Part shown: positions 54,101 to 61,632 of the stretch, one piece after another
How the letters are laid out: each line of letters begins with the position of its first letter
How positions within the stretch are numbered: position 1 is the first letter of the stretch
NCBI GenBank assembly: GCA_963667535.2
Contig: CAXXDU010000002.1
Coordinates: 1,488,001 to 1,552,000, forward strand
Source of the DNA: UBA5614 sp963667535
GTDB lineage: Bacteria > Cloacimonadota > Cloacimonadia > Cloacimonadales > Cloacimonadaceae
DNA length: 64,000 nucleotides
Reading direction: 5' to 3'
Made by a program: the position numbers and the translations under genes
Notes under the pieces: generated by a model
Database searches by the model: none
The model's input: the letters and a program-made list of their open reading frames with translations, nothing else
What the model was told of the DNA's origin: nothing

Positions 54101-55052
54101 AGCCTGCAAACACACTGCCACAGCTTATGCCCAATACTATATCCGGAATGCTGTCTACTGCTTCTACTGAAAAGCTGCATATCCGCTCCAATGTCTTGCC
54201 TACACTGTGAGGTAATCCAAACAGCAGCAGAGCAACCAATCCCTTATCTGTAAAGTCCAGCTTGTTGAGAAAAGCTCCGTACTTATTTGCCAGCACATGC
54301 AGATTGGCTATTGCTTCCTCTCTTTCTGCGATTGCTATCTTTTCTAATGATGCAAAACAAAAAGCAGCGGTTCGGATTTCGTTTTCAGGGATAATATCTC
54401 TGTATCTGGGATGACAGAACAGCAAAGGGGTATTTGGATTGTAGTGATACTCTTTGCCGGTTAAACCTGGAGTAATAGATTCATCCAGTGATATCCAGCC
54501 AATTCCTTCAGCAGAAAACTGCTGAATACCTACCATTTGTGCCGCAGCTTCTGACCAAATGACTTCAGACTTCTGTAAAGAAAGTACGCCTACTTCCTGC
54601 ATGACATTACCATGAAAGACATACTCGTTTTGCAAATCATTCCTGAATATCTGCCAATCCAGAGAACCAAAACCTATTGTTTGCCGTACCTGCAATGCAA
54701 TATCTCCGGTCAAAGTTTTATATATTCGGTTATCCTTAAAGTGTTTACTGATTGAATTGACTGCTGAGACAATGTTTTTGGCTTCAGCATCAGGAAAGAT
54801 GGCACAAAATGCATCTCCGGCAAAGACACTGACAAATCCGCCATATTTCTCAACTAGTTCTATTGGTGTGCCAAACACTATTTCCAGAAATCGGCTGAGT
54901 TCCTCAGCTCCCTGTTTTCCCTCTTTCTGTAAAGTGGTTCCGATTTTGGTAAAATCTGCAATATCAAACAACAGAATATAGGCTGAAAGAGTCCCATGAT
55001 GATTATTCTCTTCATAGTTCTGCAAAATAAACGCCGGAATGTAACGTATCAT
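51138..55052 (-). CDS. sAC-like split nucleotidyl cyclase, P-loop ATPase, TPR protein
   Basis: 1304 residues, no signal peptide. Class III cyclase-like domain C1 at about 20-190 with both metal-site aspartates (LLFDIADFTKIG, FAGDAFCAIFPD). C2 at about 230-385 lacks them (FASLEK, TDKGLVALLLFG) but keeps the Asn/Arg motif HPVNLASRLM. AAA-type domain from about 410 with RFVGRDEELFEIK, Walker A SGDAGIGKSRLV (about 428) and a PVLIHLDDGQWL Walker B. About 850-1295 has eleven 42-residue kinesin-light-chain-type TPRs (HPDTA...NNLA.LY..QG.Y.QAEPLY). This order matches animal soluble adenylyl cyclase (ADCY10), where C1 and C2 form one active site. Start ATG 55052 behind AAGGAG. Product (cAMP or other) and signal unknown. 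Confidence 0.88.
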   Translation of the reverse strand: MIRYIPAFILQNYEENNHHGTLSAYILLFDIADFTKIGTTLQKEGKQGAEELSRFLEIVFGTPIELVEKYGGFVSVFAGDAFCAIFPDAEAKNIVSAVNSISKHFKDNRIYKTLTGDIALQVRQTIGFGSLDWQIFRNDLQNEYVFHGNVMQEVGVLSLQKSEVIWSEAAAQMVGIQQFSAEGIGWISLDESITPGLTGKEYHYNPNTPLLFCHPRYRDIIPENEIRTAAFCFASLEKIAIAEREEAIANLHVLANKYGAFLNKLDFTDKGLVALLLFGLPHSVGKTLERICSFSVEAVDSIPDIVLGISCGSVFAGFIGCGEISEYTAFGHPVNLASRLMSNARAGEILADTFLWQEMNAQYDFDYLGSLYLKGIALPMRYYQLSQRAKDRAWRQESRFVGRDEELFEIKALVDNSIASQENTIIYVSGDAGIGKSRLVKEALAYYSAITYHKFTITCDTYLPKPLEAIKQIIRTFAYYNPQLPEDAGIAMFKGLWMSLAQDDAELQRIESIIAWLLGYEWLGSIWNILPSDEKPNQLRNAFIRFMKQLATTKPVLIHLDDGQWLAEESKVYLQKLSEKSIAPIIIVSSCRYLENGEKVELKLCKHKRFDLDLNSLSDLGSYELIKSILRLEYIPEETLSLITNRSMGNPLFIEQLTSYLMESNSINNKGVITGEIDYLSSFSISDIISNRIDRLNEKVRECMFNASVLGTEFNVRVLSQMLKAEPVAELEAGVKNRIWRDMDELRYVFTHILIKDIIYQRMVSEKLQMLHKTAAESMEIVFADKLDEYAVETAIHFEKGNLPLKAADYYDRAGCYFRDTYDFAGGVLNLNKALQLREMVLGAEHVDTADSLTNLAALHKSQGKNELAEPLYMRALEILEKVLGIDHPDIIAPLNNLAVMYKDQDKYEQAEPLYLKALKIKEKVLGAQHPDTAPSLLNLAHLFWLQGKYEEAGPYYQRVMDIYETILGAEHPDTANISNDQASIYQYQGSHDQPESLYQRELQIREIVLSAEHPDTAGLLSNLASLYWLQGNYKQAVPLYQKVLEIKENGMGPEHPETAKALNNLASLYDSQGRYDKSEPLYIRALDIRKKVLGAEHPLTAQSMNNLAGLYDSQDNFGQAEPLYLKALEIREKVLGVEHPLTAQSMNNLASFYDSQGKNDQAEQIYLKALDIKEKVLGAGQPNITTSMNNLEDLYSYQGRYDQAEQLYQRALKVWEKVLNTGHPTMAASMNNLAEFYSSQGKYDQAETLYQSALKIWEKVMDTEHPHTLKSIKGLVELYEKTGELDKAKVYQARMDNITNKPE

Positions 55053-55431
55053 ATCAACTCCTTCATGGTTTTTCCAATAAGTAAGGTCTCAAAGCCGGTG
55101 AGTCTCCAATGGTTGGATTCTTAATCAATTGTATTGCAGTCAATGGATTACATAATGTTATCAATTGGCTTGTGAGTTTCACATCGCAACTATACTGTAA
55201 ACCAATAGTATATTCAAAATAGCTCATTTCACAATGTGAATATTTGCAAATCGCATAAAGATGATAACCAGAATAGATTCTTACCTCAAATATTCCTCAA
55301 CATATAAAAGCGCAATCCAGCTTTTATAAAGAGAAAATCGGACTTGACACAAATATGAATTAATTTATTTTAGAAAAGTACTTGGATAATTATTCATTCT
55401 ACAAATTGGAAATAGTCAAGGAGAAGAAATA
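55053..55431. other. divergent intergenic region
   Basis: AT-rich, between the minus-strand cyclase gene and the plus-strand secreted-protein gene, so it must hold both promoters. A ttcacaatgtgaa palindrome lies at about 55230-55242; TTGACA for the plus strand is at 55344. No gene. Confidence 0.55.
55344..55372 (+). promoter_or_regulatory. possible promoter of the 55432 gene
   Basis: TTGACA at 55344-55349, 16-17-nt spacer, then TATTTTA around 55366-55372. Start codon at 55432 behind aaggagaag. Confidence 0.45.
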
Positions 55432-56928
55432 ATGTGCAATAATAAATTTGTTAAGTTAACCCTTATTACTATGTTGATCCTGCCAATCATCTCTTTTGTT
55501 TATGGACAGGATTCTCCTTATGAGTTCTCTTTCAATGAATCTACATCAACTGACTCGACATGGGGAAACAGTGAGATTATTGAGTTGCAAGTCAATTCAG
55601 AAAGCAGGTGTTTTTTTACTGTTGAACATACCTGGGGTAACTTCATTGCTGGATATTCAAATAGTAATCTGGATGTTTATCAGTTTGGTACAGATAACAC
55701 TCTTACATCTCTATCTCAAGAAGAATTTGCTGCTGATGATTATCCAGGTTACATATATCACAGAAGTGTGGTGAATGGATTAAATTCCCTGGCTTTTCCT
55801 GTTTTATCAGGTAACGTTTTCAAGTGGTGTTATGGTCCCGATGATTATTCCAATCCGATACTATTTCCTAGTAGCTCTTACATTATCGATGGAATCAGCC
55901 AGATTGACGACACTCACTGCCTGATATTGTTTCGTAATATCGATGTTTCGGGGTACCAGATAGAGGCTTATTACATGGATACATCAGCTAACGTTATCTG
56001 GAATTGCTCATTTGATTTGAGTACTATAGCAACAGTATTCTCAACATTCCAGAAAGTGTATATAGTTGATAGTACACATTTTGTTATAGGTATGCAAAGA
56101 TCAGATCAGTTTTATGAGATTTATACACTCAACAGCACGGGTACAGTTGAATCAAGCAATGTTATTCAACCGGGAGAAGGAGCTTATCTATCAAACACTA
56201 ACGTCCCCGGTAGATTTATTGTAACCGCATTACAGGATACCAGTATCAACTGCTATAAATATGAAAATAATGTCAGCACTTATTTAATGACCGTGCCAAT
56301 GTCAAATCCTCCGCGCTTTGTTCCTGTTGTAGCTGATGCCAATTGTATTGTTATTCCTGAAAGCCAGACGTCCAGTTCCATGTGTTTATCAAAGTATGAT
56401 TGGAATGGAAACATGTTGTGGTCTGACAATTTATCGATTACACATCATAATGATGATAACATTATTACCAGATGGCTAAAGCTAGCTCCTAACGGAAGCA
56501 TCCTGACTGCTCTATATGACCGTAAATGGGGTATAGCCGGTTATGATTCCTTAACCAACGTGCCTTATTATGGATGGGTTAATTATACACGTGTAATGAA
56601 GATTATGCCCGATGGCGTTACTACAGATATAACTGATGAGGTAATCCCTCAACCCATTGAATATGCCTCAGTCTATCCCAACCCCTTTAACAGGACTGTG
56701 TCAGTAGATATCAATCTAAGTAAGAGCAGCAAAGTAGAATGCCAAATTTACGATATCAAAGGCAGAAAAGTGAGAACCCTTTCTGTAGGAAGTAAACAAG
56801 CCGGATTAAATACTCTGAATTGGGATGGAAAAGACACTAGTGGAAATGTATCTGCGCCGGGAATGTATATAATCAGGATTCAAACGGAGCAATCAACTAT
56901 CACGAGGAAAGCGCTAAAAATACATTGA
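55432..56928 (+). CDS. secreted protein with C-terminal sorting tail
   Basis: 498 residues. Signal peptide 1-25 (ends FVYGQ), a beta-rich body of about 380 residues with propeller-like spacing (for example YEIYTLNSTGTVESSN, LSKYDWNGNMLWSDNL) and no family I recognise, then the sorting tail (VYPNPFNRT, CQIYDIKGRKVRTL, WDGKDTSGNV, APGMYIIRIQT, RKALKIH). Likely exported to the surface. Promoter-like sequence at 55344. Confidence 0.8.
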   Translation: MCNNKFVKLTLITMLILPIISFVYGQDSPYEFSFNESTSTDSTWGNSEIIELQVNSESRCFFTVEHTWGNFIAGYSNSNLDVYQFGTDNTLTSLSQEEFAADDYPGYIYHRSVVNGLNSLAFPVLSGNVFKWCYGPDDYSNPILFPSSSYIIDGISQIDDTHCLILFRNIDVSGYQIEAYYMDTSANVIWNCSFDLSTIATVFSTFQKVYIVDSTHFVIGMQRSDQFYEIYTLNSTGTVESSNVIQPGEGAYLSNTNVPGRFIVTALQDTSINCYKYENNVSTYLMTVPMSNPPRFVPVVADANCIVIPESQTSSSMCLSKYDWNGNMLWSDNLSITHHNDDNIITRWLKLAPNGSILTALYDRKWGIAGYDSLTNVPYYGWVNYTRVMKIMPDGVTTDITDEVIPQPIEYASVYPNPFNRTVSVDINLSKSSKVECQIYDIKGRKVRTLSVGSKQAGLNTLNWDGKDTSGNVSAPGMYIIRIQTEQSTITRKALKIH

Positions 56929-57040
56929 TTTATGTAATCCCGAAAGACACTAAATACTCGATAAGCAAATATATGTCTGTCAAAACGACACACGATTTAA
57001 ATATATTTTCAGGCAAATAAATTTATGTAATGGAGCGTTT

Positions 57041-59311
57041 ATGCAGAAAACTCTGATTTTGTTTTTGTTTCTGATTAGTATCTCCGTCTTTTATGCCCAA
57101 ACGGGTAGTCTCAACAGGCAAATTCGCAATCTTACAGCTTTTAACAAACTATATGGCTATGTACGGCATTTTCATCCTTCTGACGAAGCACAGGAGATAG
57201 ACTGGGAACAGTTTGCTTCATATGGTTCGGGAAAGGTTATCAATGCCAATGATGACAAGGAATTGACCAATATCCTTTATGACCTGTTTATACCTGTTGC
57301 TCCCACTCTGGAGCTATATTCCACAAAGCAGGACCAGGTCTATGATTGGTCAAAGCTGGTTCCACCTGACACCACGGGATACAGACAAACCTGCTGGCAA
57401 TATAAAGGTTATCAAAACAAACCTGAGTCATATTATCAATCGCACAGAACGTATCGTCCTTTCCGAATACCAAAGAAACACAGAGATGATTACATTGTTG
57501 CCTTCATTACCCTGGTAACTGATAAACTAAGCAGCATACCCCAAGCCATGAGATTATCCTTTTCCATACGAAAAGCAGCCGGCGACACACTAAAATATGA
57601 AATATATGGTGTCTGCGGTCAGGTTAATCAAGCCGATTCGCTTCTGACTGATGATTGGGAACATAAGAGCTTTGTATTCAATGATATTACTACAGATAAT
57701 CCTGCAATGTGGATATATCTGGGTAACATTGCCAAAGTGCAGATTGATTCGATTAAGTGTGAAGCCCTGATTAACAATGAATATAAACAGATTTATTATA
57801 ACGATTTCACCACTTCCATGCCTGGAGCTATGCCCAACGGTCTGAAGGTTAATATCAATCCGTTTAATGGTCAGGCGCCGGATAATGACACTTATGTCGA
57901 AAACATTAACGGCAATAACGTGCTTAGCATTCAGAAATCAACTACAGATTTGCCATACACTTGGGGATATTTTACCAAGCTGTTTGATGAAGAAGTACCA
58001 GCCAAAACCTTTATGAATAAACCTCTGGTCAAAGGTTTATCATGTTTGCTGCCTTTGTCTCTTTATTGCTCTACTGCTCAGACTTATCCACCTGCAGATA
58101 AAAACAAATTGAAACAATTAAAAGACAATCTTGCTCTCATAGATACGCATGACCGCACCAATCACAATAACTATCTGGCTGCTCTAATGATCTATTGGAA
58201 CGAGTTGCAGCACTTTTTCCCTTACTGGCAATATGCAGAGACAGACTGGAGCAAAGACTTTGAAAAAGCTCTCAGGCAAACGCTCCAATGTAAAAATCTC
58301 ACAGACTTTGTGTTCATTATGTGTGAATTGGCTTCCCAGACGAAAGATAGTCATGCCACCTTTTTTGATGACAAGCTGGATAGAAAGATGCCTGGTTTCA
58401 ATGCTGAGCCCATTGAAGGAAAGTGGATTGTAACCGCTGTTGCAGATACTTCTCTTGCTATTCCTTCCGGCTCTGAACTAATCCGGTTTAACCACAAACC
58501 CATTGCCCAATACATCAATAAATACCGAAAATATTATGTTTCCGGTACCTTACAGAATACAGACAAATATCTCTTTATCCGGGCTATGAGGTCTTTTCAG
58601 GATTCAATTGCTCAGTTTACTTTCAAAACACCTGATAACAAGAAATTAACTCAAAATGCCACTTTCGGATTATACACTGTTGCAGGTTGGTATAATCGTG
58701 AAGGTAAGTTTAGCAAGCTTTCTGACAGCATCTATTATGTAAATCTGGGTACGAAAGGGGTGAATAGTGATGAACTGGATTCACTCATGACAGAGCTTAC
58801 CCAAGCCCAAGGTATTATCTTTGACCTGAGAGATTATCCTCAACGCACCAACATCCTCAACTATCTATTAGCAAAACCAGATATGACATTGAGTGGTTAT
58901 GTTAAGCGGTCAATCTATCCTGATAACAGTTTTCTGTCATACCACGGTTCGCAAAGTGATGAATGGAATCTGCAACCTAAGGAACCGCATATCACGGCTA
59001 AATGCGTTTTCCTGTGTGGAGGCTATAGCGTCAGTTATTGCGAATCTGTTCTGATGGAAATCAAATATAACAAGCTGGGTACCATCATCGGACAGCCTAC
59101 AGCCGGAGTGACAGGCAACATAGTCATGGGCACTTATCCCTGTGATTTGGGAGCCTGGTGGACAGGTATGTTTGTACATAATCCCGATGGCAGCAGATTT
59201 CATGGAGTCGGTATCATACCTGATATTATAGTTCCCCGCACCATTGAAGCAGTTGTGCAAGGTAAAGACTCAGAACTGGAAGCAGCGCTCGAATTTCTGA
59301 GTAAAGATTGA
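57041..59311 (+). CDS. secreted S41-family peptidase
   Basis: 756 residues. Signal peptide 1-19 (ends VFYAQ). The N-terminal about 330 residues form an extension with a carbohydrate-binding-like beta domain (IPKKHRDDYIVAFITLVTD). About 360-420 is a helical region (NYLAALMIYWNELQHFFPYW), then a PDZ-like segment (IPSGSELIRFNHKPI) and the tail-specific protease core: SIYYVNLG, GIIFDLRDYP, FLCGGYSVSYCESV with the likely nucleophilic Ser, and GTIIGQPTAGVTGN. No sorting tail. Family role: processing or digestion of proteins from the C-terminus, probably in the periplasm or surface. Confidence 0.87.
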   Translation: MQKTLILFLFLISISVFYAQTGSLNRQIRNLTAFNKLYGYVRHFHPSDEAQEIDWEQFASYGSGKVINANDDKELTNILYDLFIPVAPTLELYSTKQDQVYDWSKLVPPDTTGYRQTCWQYKGYQNKPESYYQSHRTYRPFRIPKKHRDDYIVAFITLVTDKLSSIPQAMRLSFSIRKAAGDTLKYEIYGVCGQVNQADSLLTDDWEHKSFVFNDITTDNPAMWIYLGNIAKVQIDSIKCEALINNEYKQIYYNDFTTSMPGAMPNGLKVNINPFNGQAPDNDTYVENINGNNVLSIQKSTTDLPYTWGYFTKLFDEEVPAKTFMNKPLVKGLSCLLPLSLYCSTAQTYPPADKNKLKQLKDNLALIDTHDRTNHNNYLAALMIYWNELQHFFPYWQYAETDWSKDFEKALRQTLQCKNLTDFVFIMCELASQTKDSHATFFDDKLDRKMPGFNAEPIEGKWIVTAVADTSLAIPSGSELIRFNHKPIAQYINKYRKYYVSGTLQNTDKYLFIRAMRSFQDSIAQFTFKTPDNKKLTQNATFGLYTVAGWYNREGKFSKLSDSIYYVNLGTKGVNSDELDSLMTELTQAQGIIFDLRDYPQRTNILNYLLAKPDMTLSGYVKRSIYPDNSFLSYHGSQSDEWNLQPKEPHITAKCVFLCGGYSVSYCESVLMEIKYNKLGTIIGQPTAGVTGNIVMGTYPCDLGAWWTGMFVHNPDGSRFHGVGIIPDIIVPRTIEAVVQGKDSELEAALEFLSKD

Positions 59312-59319
59312 TTATAGTA

Positions 59320-59340
59320 GGTTACGTGCCTCACGTGACC
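59320..59340. repeat. GGTTAC..GCCTC..GTGACC hairpin
   Basis: ggttacgtg-cct-cacgtgacc, followed by caaa as at 30338-30358. The stem differs from that copy at one pair with compensation (C-G becomes G-C). Confidence 0.75.
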
Positions 59341-59449
59341 AAACGCAAATCCAAAGACTCAACAGCTACGGAAAATACTTGCCAGTGAACCCAGCCCGGT
59401 CCAACAATAACTATTACTATCCAAAACTGTCCACCAATGTCAATGCTTT

Positions 59450-59539
59450 ACATACAAAGATTATGGTCATGCCCTTGTAGCCGGGAATCCAACCCAGATA
59501 GTTACTAAACTGACAGACTTCATAAATAGTATCAACTAA
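59450..59539 (+). pseudogene. C-terminal remnant of an alpha/beta-hydrolase-like gene
   Basis: The 29 codons before the stop at 59537-59539 read TYKDYGHALVAG, then NPTQIVTKLTDFINSIN. A GHA catalytic-His segment followed by a terminal helix ending in DFI is the usual end of alpha/beta-hydrolase or prolyl-oligopeptidase-type proteins. Upstream the frame has no matching domain, and a better protein-like frame (YGKYLPVNPARSNNNYYYP) is out of register, suggesting a frameshifted, deleted gene. Confidence 0.4.
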
Positions 59540-59581
59540 TAAAGCACGTAACATCCATAAATAAAACCATAAAAGAAACGC

Positions 59582-59647
59582 CCCCTCCACCCGAATCCCA
59601 CCCCGGCTTTTCCCCGCGTGGAACCCGCGTGGAGGCGGCGTGTGATT
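59582..59647. repeat. 11-nt-period array 5, GC-rich
   Basis: Six in-phase units: cccctccaccc, gaatcccaccc, cggcttttccc, cgcgtggaacc, cgcgtggaggc, ggcgtgtgatt. The left half (ccaccc) is roughly the complement of the right half (gcgtgg), giving weak dyad symmetry. Confidence 0.75.
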
Positions 59648-59772
59648 TATTGTCGATTCAGTGACACAAAGACATGAAATTCTTTTATTGACAATTATGT
59701 CAATTTACCGGTAAGCAATATCAAGATAATCAGTATATAAATGGAATAAGTCTTAAACTTGGGGAACAAGAT

Positions 59773-60024
59773 ATGGCATCACTTATAATTATCTGTCTTA
59801 TGCTGATAAGCATTGGTCTATTATCTATAATTCTGTTAAAAAGGAGTAAGGCCGGCTCCATTACCAATAAAGATAGTAAGAAGAAATCACGTAAGAGATA
59901 TGCTATCATTGCCATTGTAGTTTTTGTAATTCTATTCATCTTATTTGCCAATACTGAACGCAAAAAGAGATATGCAGCCATTGAAAGGGCACGCAAGACT
60001 ATTGAGCTTAGAGGTGATATATAG
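59773..60024 (+). CDS. small two-helix membrane protein
   Basis: 83 residues: hydrophobic helix 1-22 (SLIIICLMLISIGLLSIILL), a basic linker (KDSKKKSRKR), helix 43-60 (AIIAIVVFVILFILFA), and a basic tail. No family recognised. The start at ATG 59773 has ggggaac upstream, a weak site. Coding status is plausible but not certain. Confidence 0.5.
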   Translation: MASLIIICLMLISIGLLSIILLKRSKAGSITNKDSKKKSRKRYAIIAIVVFVILFILFANTERKKRYAAIERARKTIELRGDI

Positions 60025-60047
60025 TATGAGGTCAGGAGAATAGAGAC

Positions 60048-60515
60048 TTAATTACCTAAAAACGCATCCAGAGTCACATTTCTACTATAGCTTCTGACAT
60101 AATCCAGAACAAGGTCATAACATTCCATCTGGTCTAATCCTTCAGCTTCAGCCTCAGATACTTCGTTATCGATGGCGGACATGGGGATAATCGCCATGTA
60201 GTCATTATCGTCGCCACCATAAGGGCAAGATATATACTTCACTGTTTTTATCTTGTCTGTAAAAGAGGATTGGGTATATTCACACAAGTCTTTTTGTACC
60301 CACTGAAAGAGTAATGCCGCTCCGGCGATGTACTGATATGCGCCGTCTTCATCAGGGAATTCACCATTGAAATTGTAATAGATTAAATAGCTCTCACCGT
60401 CGTGATTCTCGATATTTGCATCATTCATAACAGTATTGATAGAATCATCAATAGATAAGGCAGAAACAAGAGTAAAAGTCAGAACAAACAGGATTAGCAT
60501 CATACATATTTTCAC
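60048..60515 (-). CDS. small secreted protein of unknown function
   Basis: 155 residues. Signal peptide 1-19 (MKICMMLILFVLTFTLVSA), acidic mature part with SYLIYYNFNGEFPDEDGAYQ and CEYTQ...CPYGGDD, MECYDLVLDYVRS. Four cysteines in the mature part may form disulfides. No family recognised. It converges on the 83-residue gene. Confidence 0.65.
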   Translation of the reverse strand: MKICMMLILFVLTFTLVSALSIDDSINTVMNDANIENHDGESYLIYYNFNGEFPDEDGAYQYIAGAALLFQWVQKDLCEYTQSSFTDKIKTVKYISCPYGGDDNDYMAIIPMSAIDNEVSEAEAEGLDQMECYDLVLDYVRSYSRNVTLDAFLGN

Positions 60516-60618
60516 AACAACAACTCCAATTATTTAATTGAATTACGCTTATAACGCTTTGCAATATTTGTCAAGTGAAGTATCCATCCCAGTAACATAG
60601 CTTTTTAAGCTGTTGTTA

Positions 60619-60669
60619 GTGTCGGATTGCATCCGACACATTATTTTTCCTGAGGTATCAAACCTCAGG
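60619..60669. repeat. two adjacent 21-nt hairpins
   Basis: gtgtcggat-tgc-atccgacac at 60619-60639 (9-bp stem) and cctgaggt-atcaa-acctcagg at 60649-60669 (8-bp stem). Different sequences, same size, starts 30 nt apart. No T-run follows, so not terminators. Confidence 0.7.
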
Positions 60670-60712
60670 TTACAACAGGATGCCACCCTATGGTACGAAA
60701 TACTCAAAGATA

Positions 60713-60741
60713 TTGACAATTTCACATAAGAACTGTAATAT
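60713..60741 (+). promoter_or_regulatory. promoter of the 60781 gene
   Basis: TTGACA at 60713-60718, 17-nt spacer, TAATAT at 60736-60741, 40 nt before the start codon. Confidence 0.7.
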
Positions 60742-60780
60742 TGGTTCAATTGAAAACAGGACTGATAAAAGGTGCATAAC

Positions 60781-61386
60781 ATGAGTAATAAGCAAATGAT
60801 GATTATAGTGAGTTTAATACTGTTGATAGGTATTGGCATCATTGTGACAATTGTAATAGTGACCAATAAACCAGTGAAAGACGAAGTACCGAATGAGCAG
60901 TATATTCTGGAGCAAATTAAACAAAGAGAATCCCAAGAACGACCTGACAACACCCAGGTAGCGGATAATACCCTTAAGCGTGACCCGGTGAATCAAAATG
61001 AACCAATAGAAATTACAAACAAAAGCAGCGCTATAGAGCAGGATTATAAAGATAATGAGTATAAAGTTTCAAGAGAACTACAAAACTGCGCTGCTATGAT
61101 TAATCAATATTACAACTGCCCTGAATCTATCGGAGGTGCAGATAAAAACCCCTTAAATGTGACGATTCCCAAAATTATTGCCTTCACCGGTCATTTTGAC
61201 GGACCTCAAAACAGCCACACAACCAATGATGGAGAATTTCGCCTGATTGCTTCCTCATACGGTATTGTGACACTCAAAGGAATGGGAATCATTAAGAAAG
61301 ATAACCAATTTGCCCTTGTGACAACCAAAGTGAATTGCAATAGTGGAGTAATAGAAACCAGACCAGGTAAAGGAACTGAATTTTAG
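60781..61386 (+). CDS. single-pass membrane protein of unknown function
   Basis: 201 residues from ATG 60781 (MSNKQMMIIVSLILLIG), preferred over the GTG at 60772 because aaaagg is better spaced to the ATG. One N-terminal membrane helix (about 6-28), a charged low-complexity linker (about 30-90), then a small C-terminal domain with CAAMINQYYNC, GEFRLIASSYGIVTLKGMG and CNSG. The layout (N-terminal helix, then pilin-like beta head with cysteines) recalls minor pilins, but there is no prepilin cleavage motif, so I leave it unnamed. Confidence 0.65.
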   Translation: MSNKQMMIIVSLILLIGIGIIVTIVIVTNKPVKDEVPNEQYILEQIKQRESQERPDNTQVADNTLKRDPVNQNEPIEITNKSSAIEQDYKDNEYKVSRELQNCAAMINQYYNCPESIGGADKNPLNVTIPKIIAFTGHFDGPQNSHTTNDGEFRLIASSYGIVTLKGMGIIKKDNQFALVTTKVNCNSGVIETRPGKGTEF

Positions 61387-61464
61387 AGTATTTAACTTTA
61401 TCCCCATATCCCGCAGCTTTCCCGTTGATATGTAGTAGGAATCCCCGTAGAATCACCATACTTT

Positions 61465-61519
61465 CTCGGTACTTCCTCGGACTAAGTCCGAGGAAGTACC
61501 GAGAAAGTACCGAGAATGT
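61465..61519. repeat. 11-nt-period dyad array 6
   Basis: Five in-phase units: ctcggtacttc, ctcggactaag, tccgaggaagt, accgagaaagt, accgagaatgt. 61462-61483 and 61485-61506 form a perfect 22-bp inverted repeat around one base. It ends about 55 nt before TTGACA of the HNH gene. Confidence 0.85.
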
Positions 61520-61573
61520 ACGGTGAATCATAGATGATAGGAAGGGGATATATAGATTGGGCAATTAAATATC

Positions 61574-61602
61574 TTGACACTCAATATAATATACAATAAG
61601 AG
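61574..61602 (+). promoter_or_regulatory. possible promoter of the HNH/membrane-protein pair
   Basis: TTGACA at 61574-61579 with TAAGAG at 17-nt spacing. A better TATAAT at 61606-61611 is too far from this -35, so the exact promoter is uncertain. Confidence 0.4.
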
Positions 61603-61632
61603 TATTATAATAATTGTTTAGAGAGTTGTATA

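Larger units (their letters stand above)
59312..59772. other. intergenic region with hairpin, gene remnant and 11-nt array
   Basis: Holds a GGTTAC-type hairpin at 59320-59340, a short hydrolase-like remnant at 59450-59539, the GC-rich 11-nt array at 59582-59647, and TTGACA at 59698 without a good -10. Confidence 0.6.

Noticed and set aside
60619..60669. Hairpins as terminators
   Set aside because: Not followed by a T-run on either strand and placed just upstream of a good promoter; they look like members of the intergenic palindromes.
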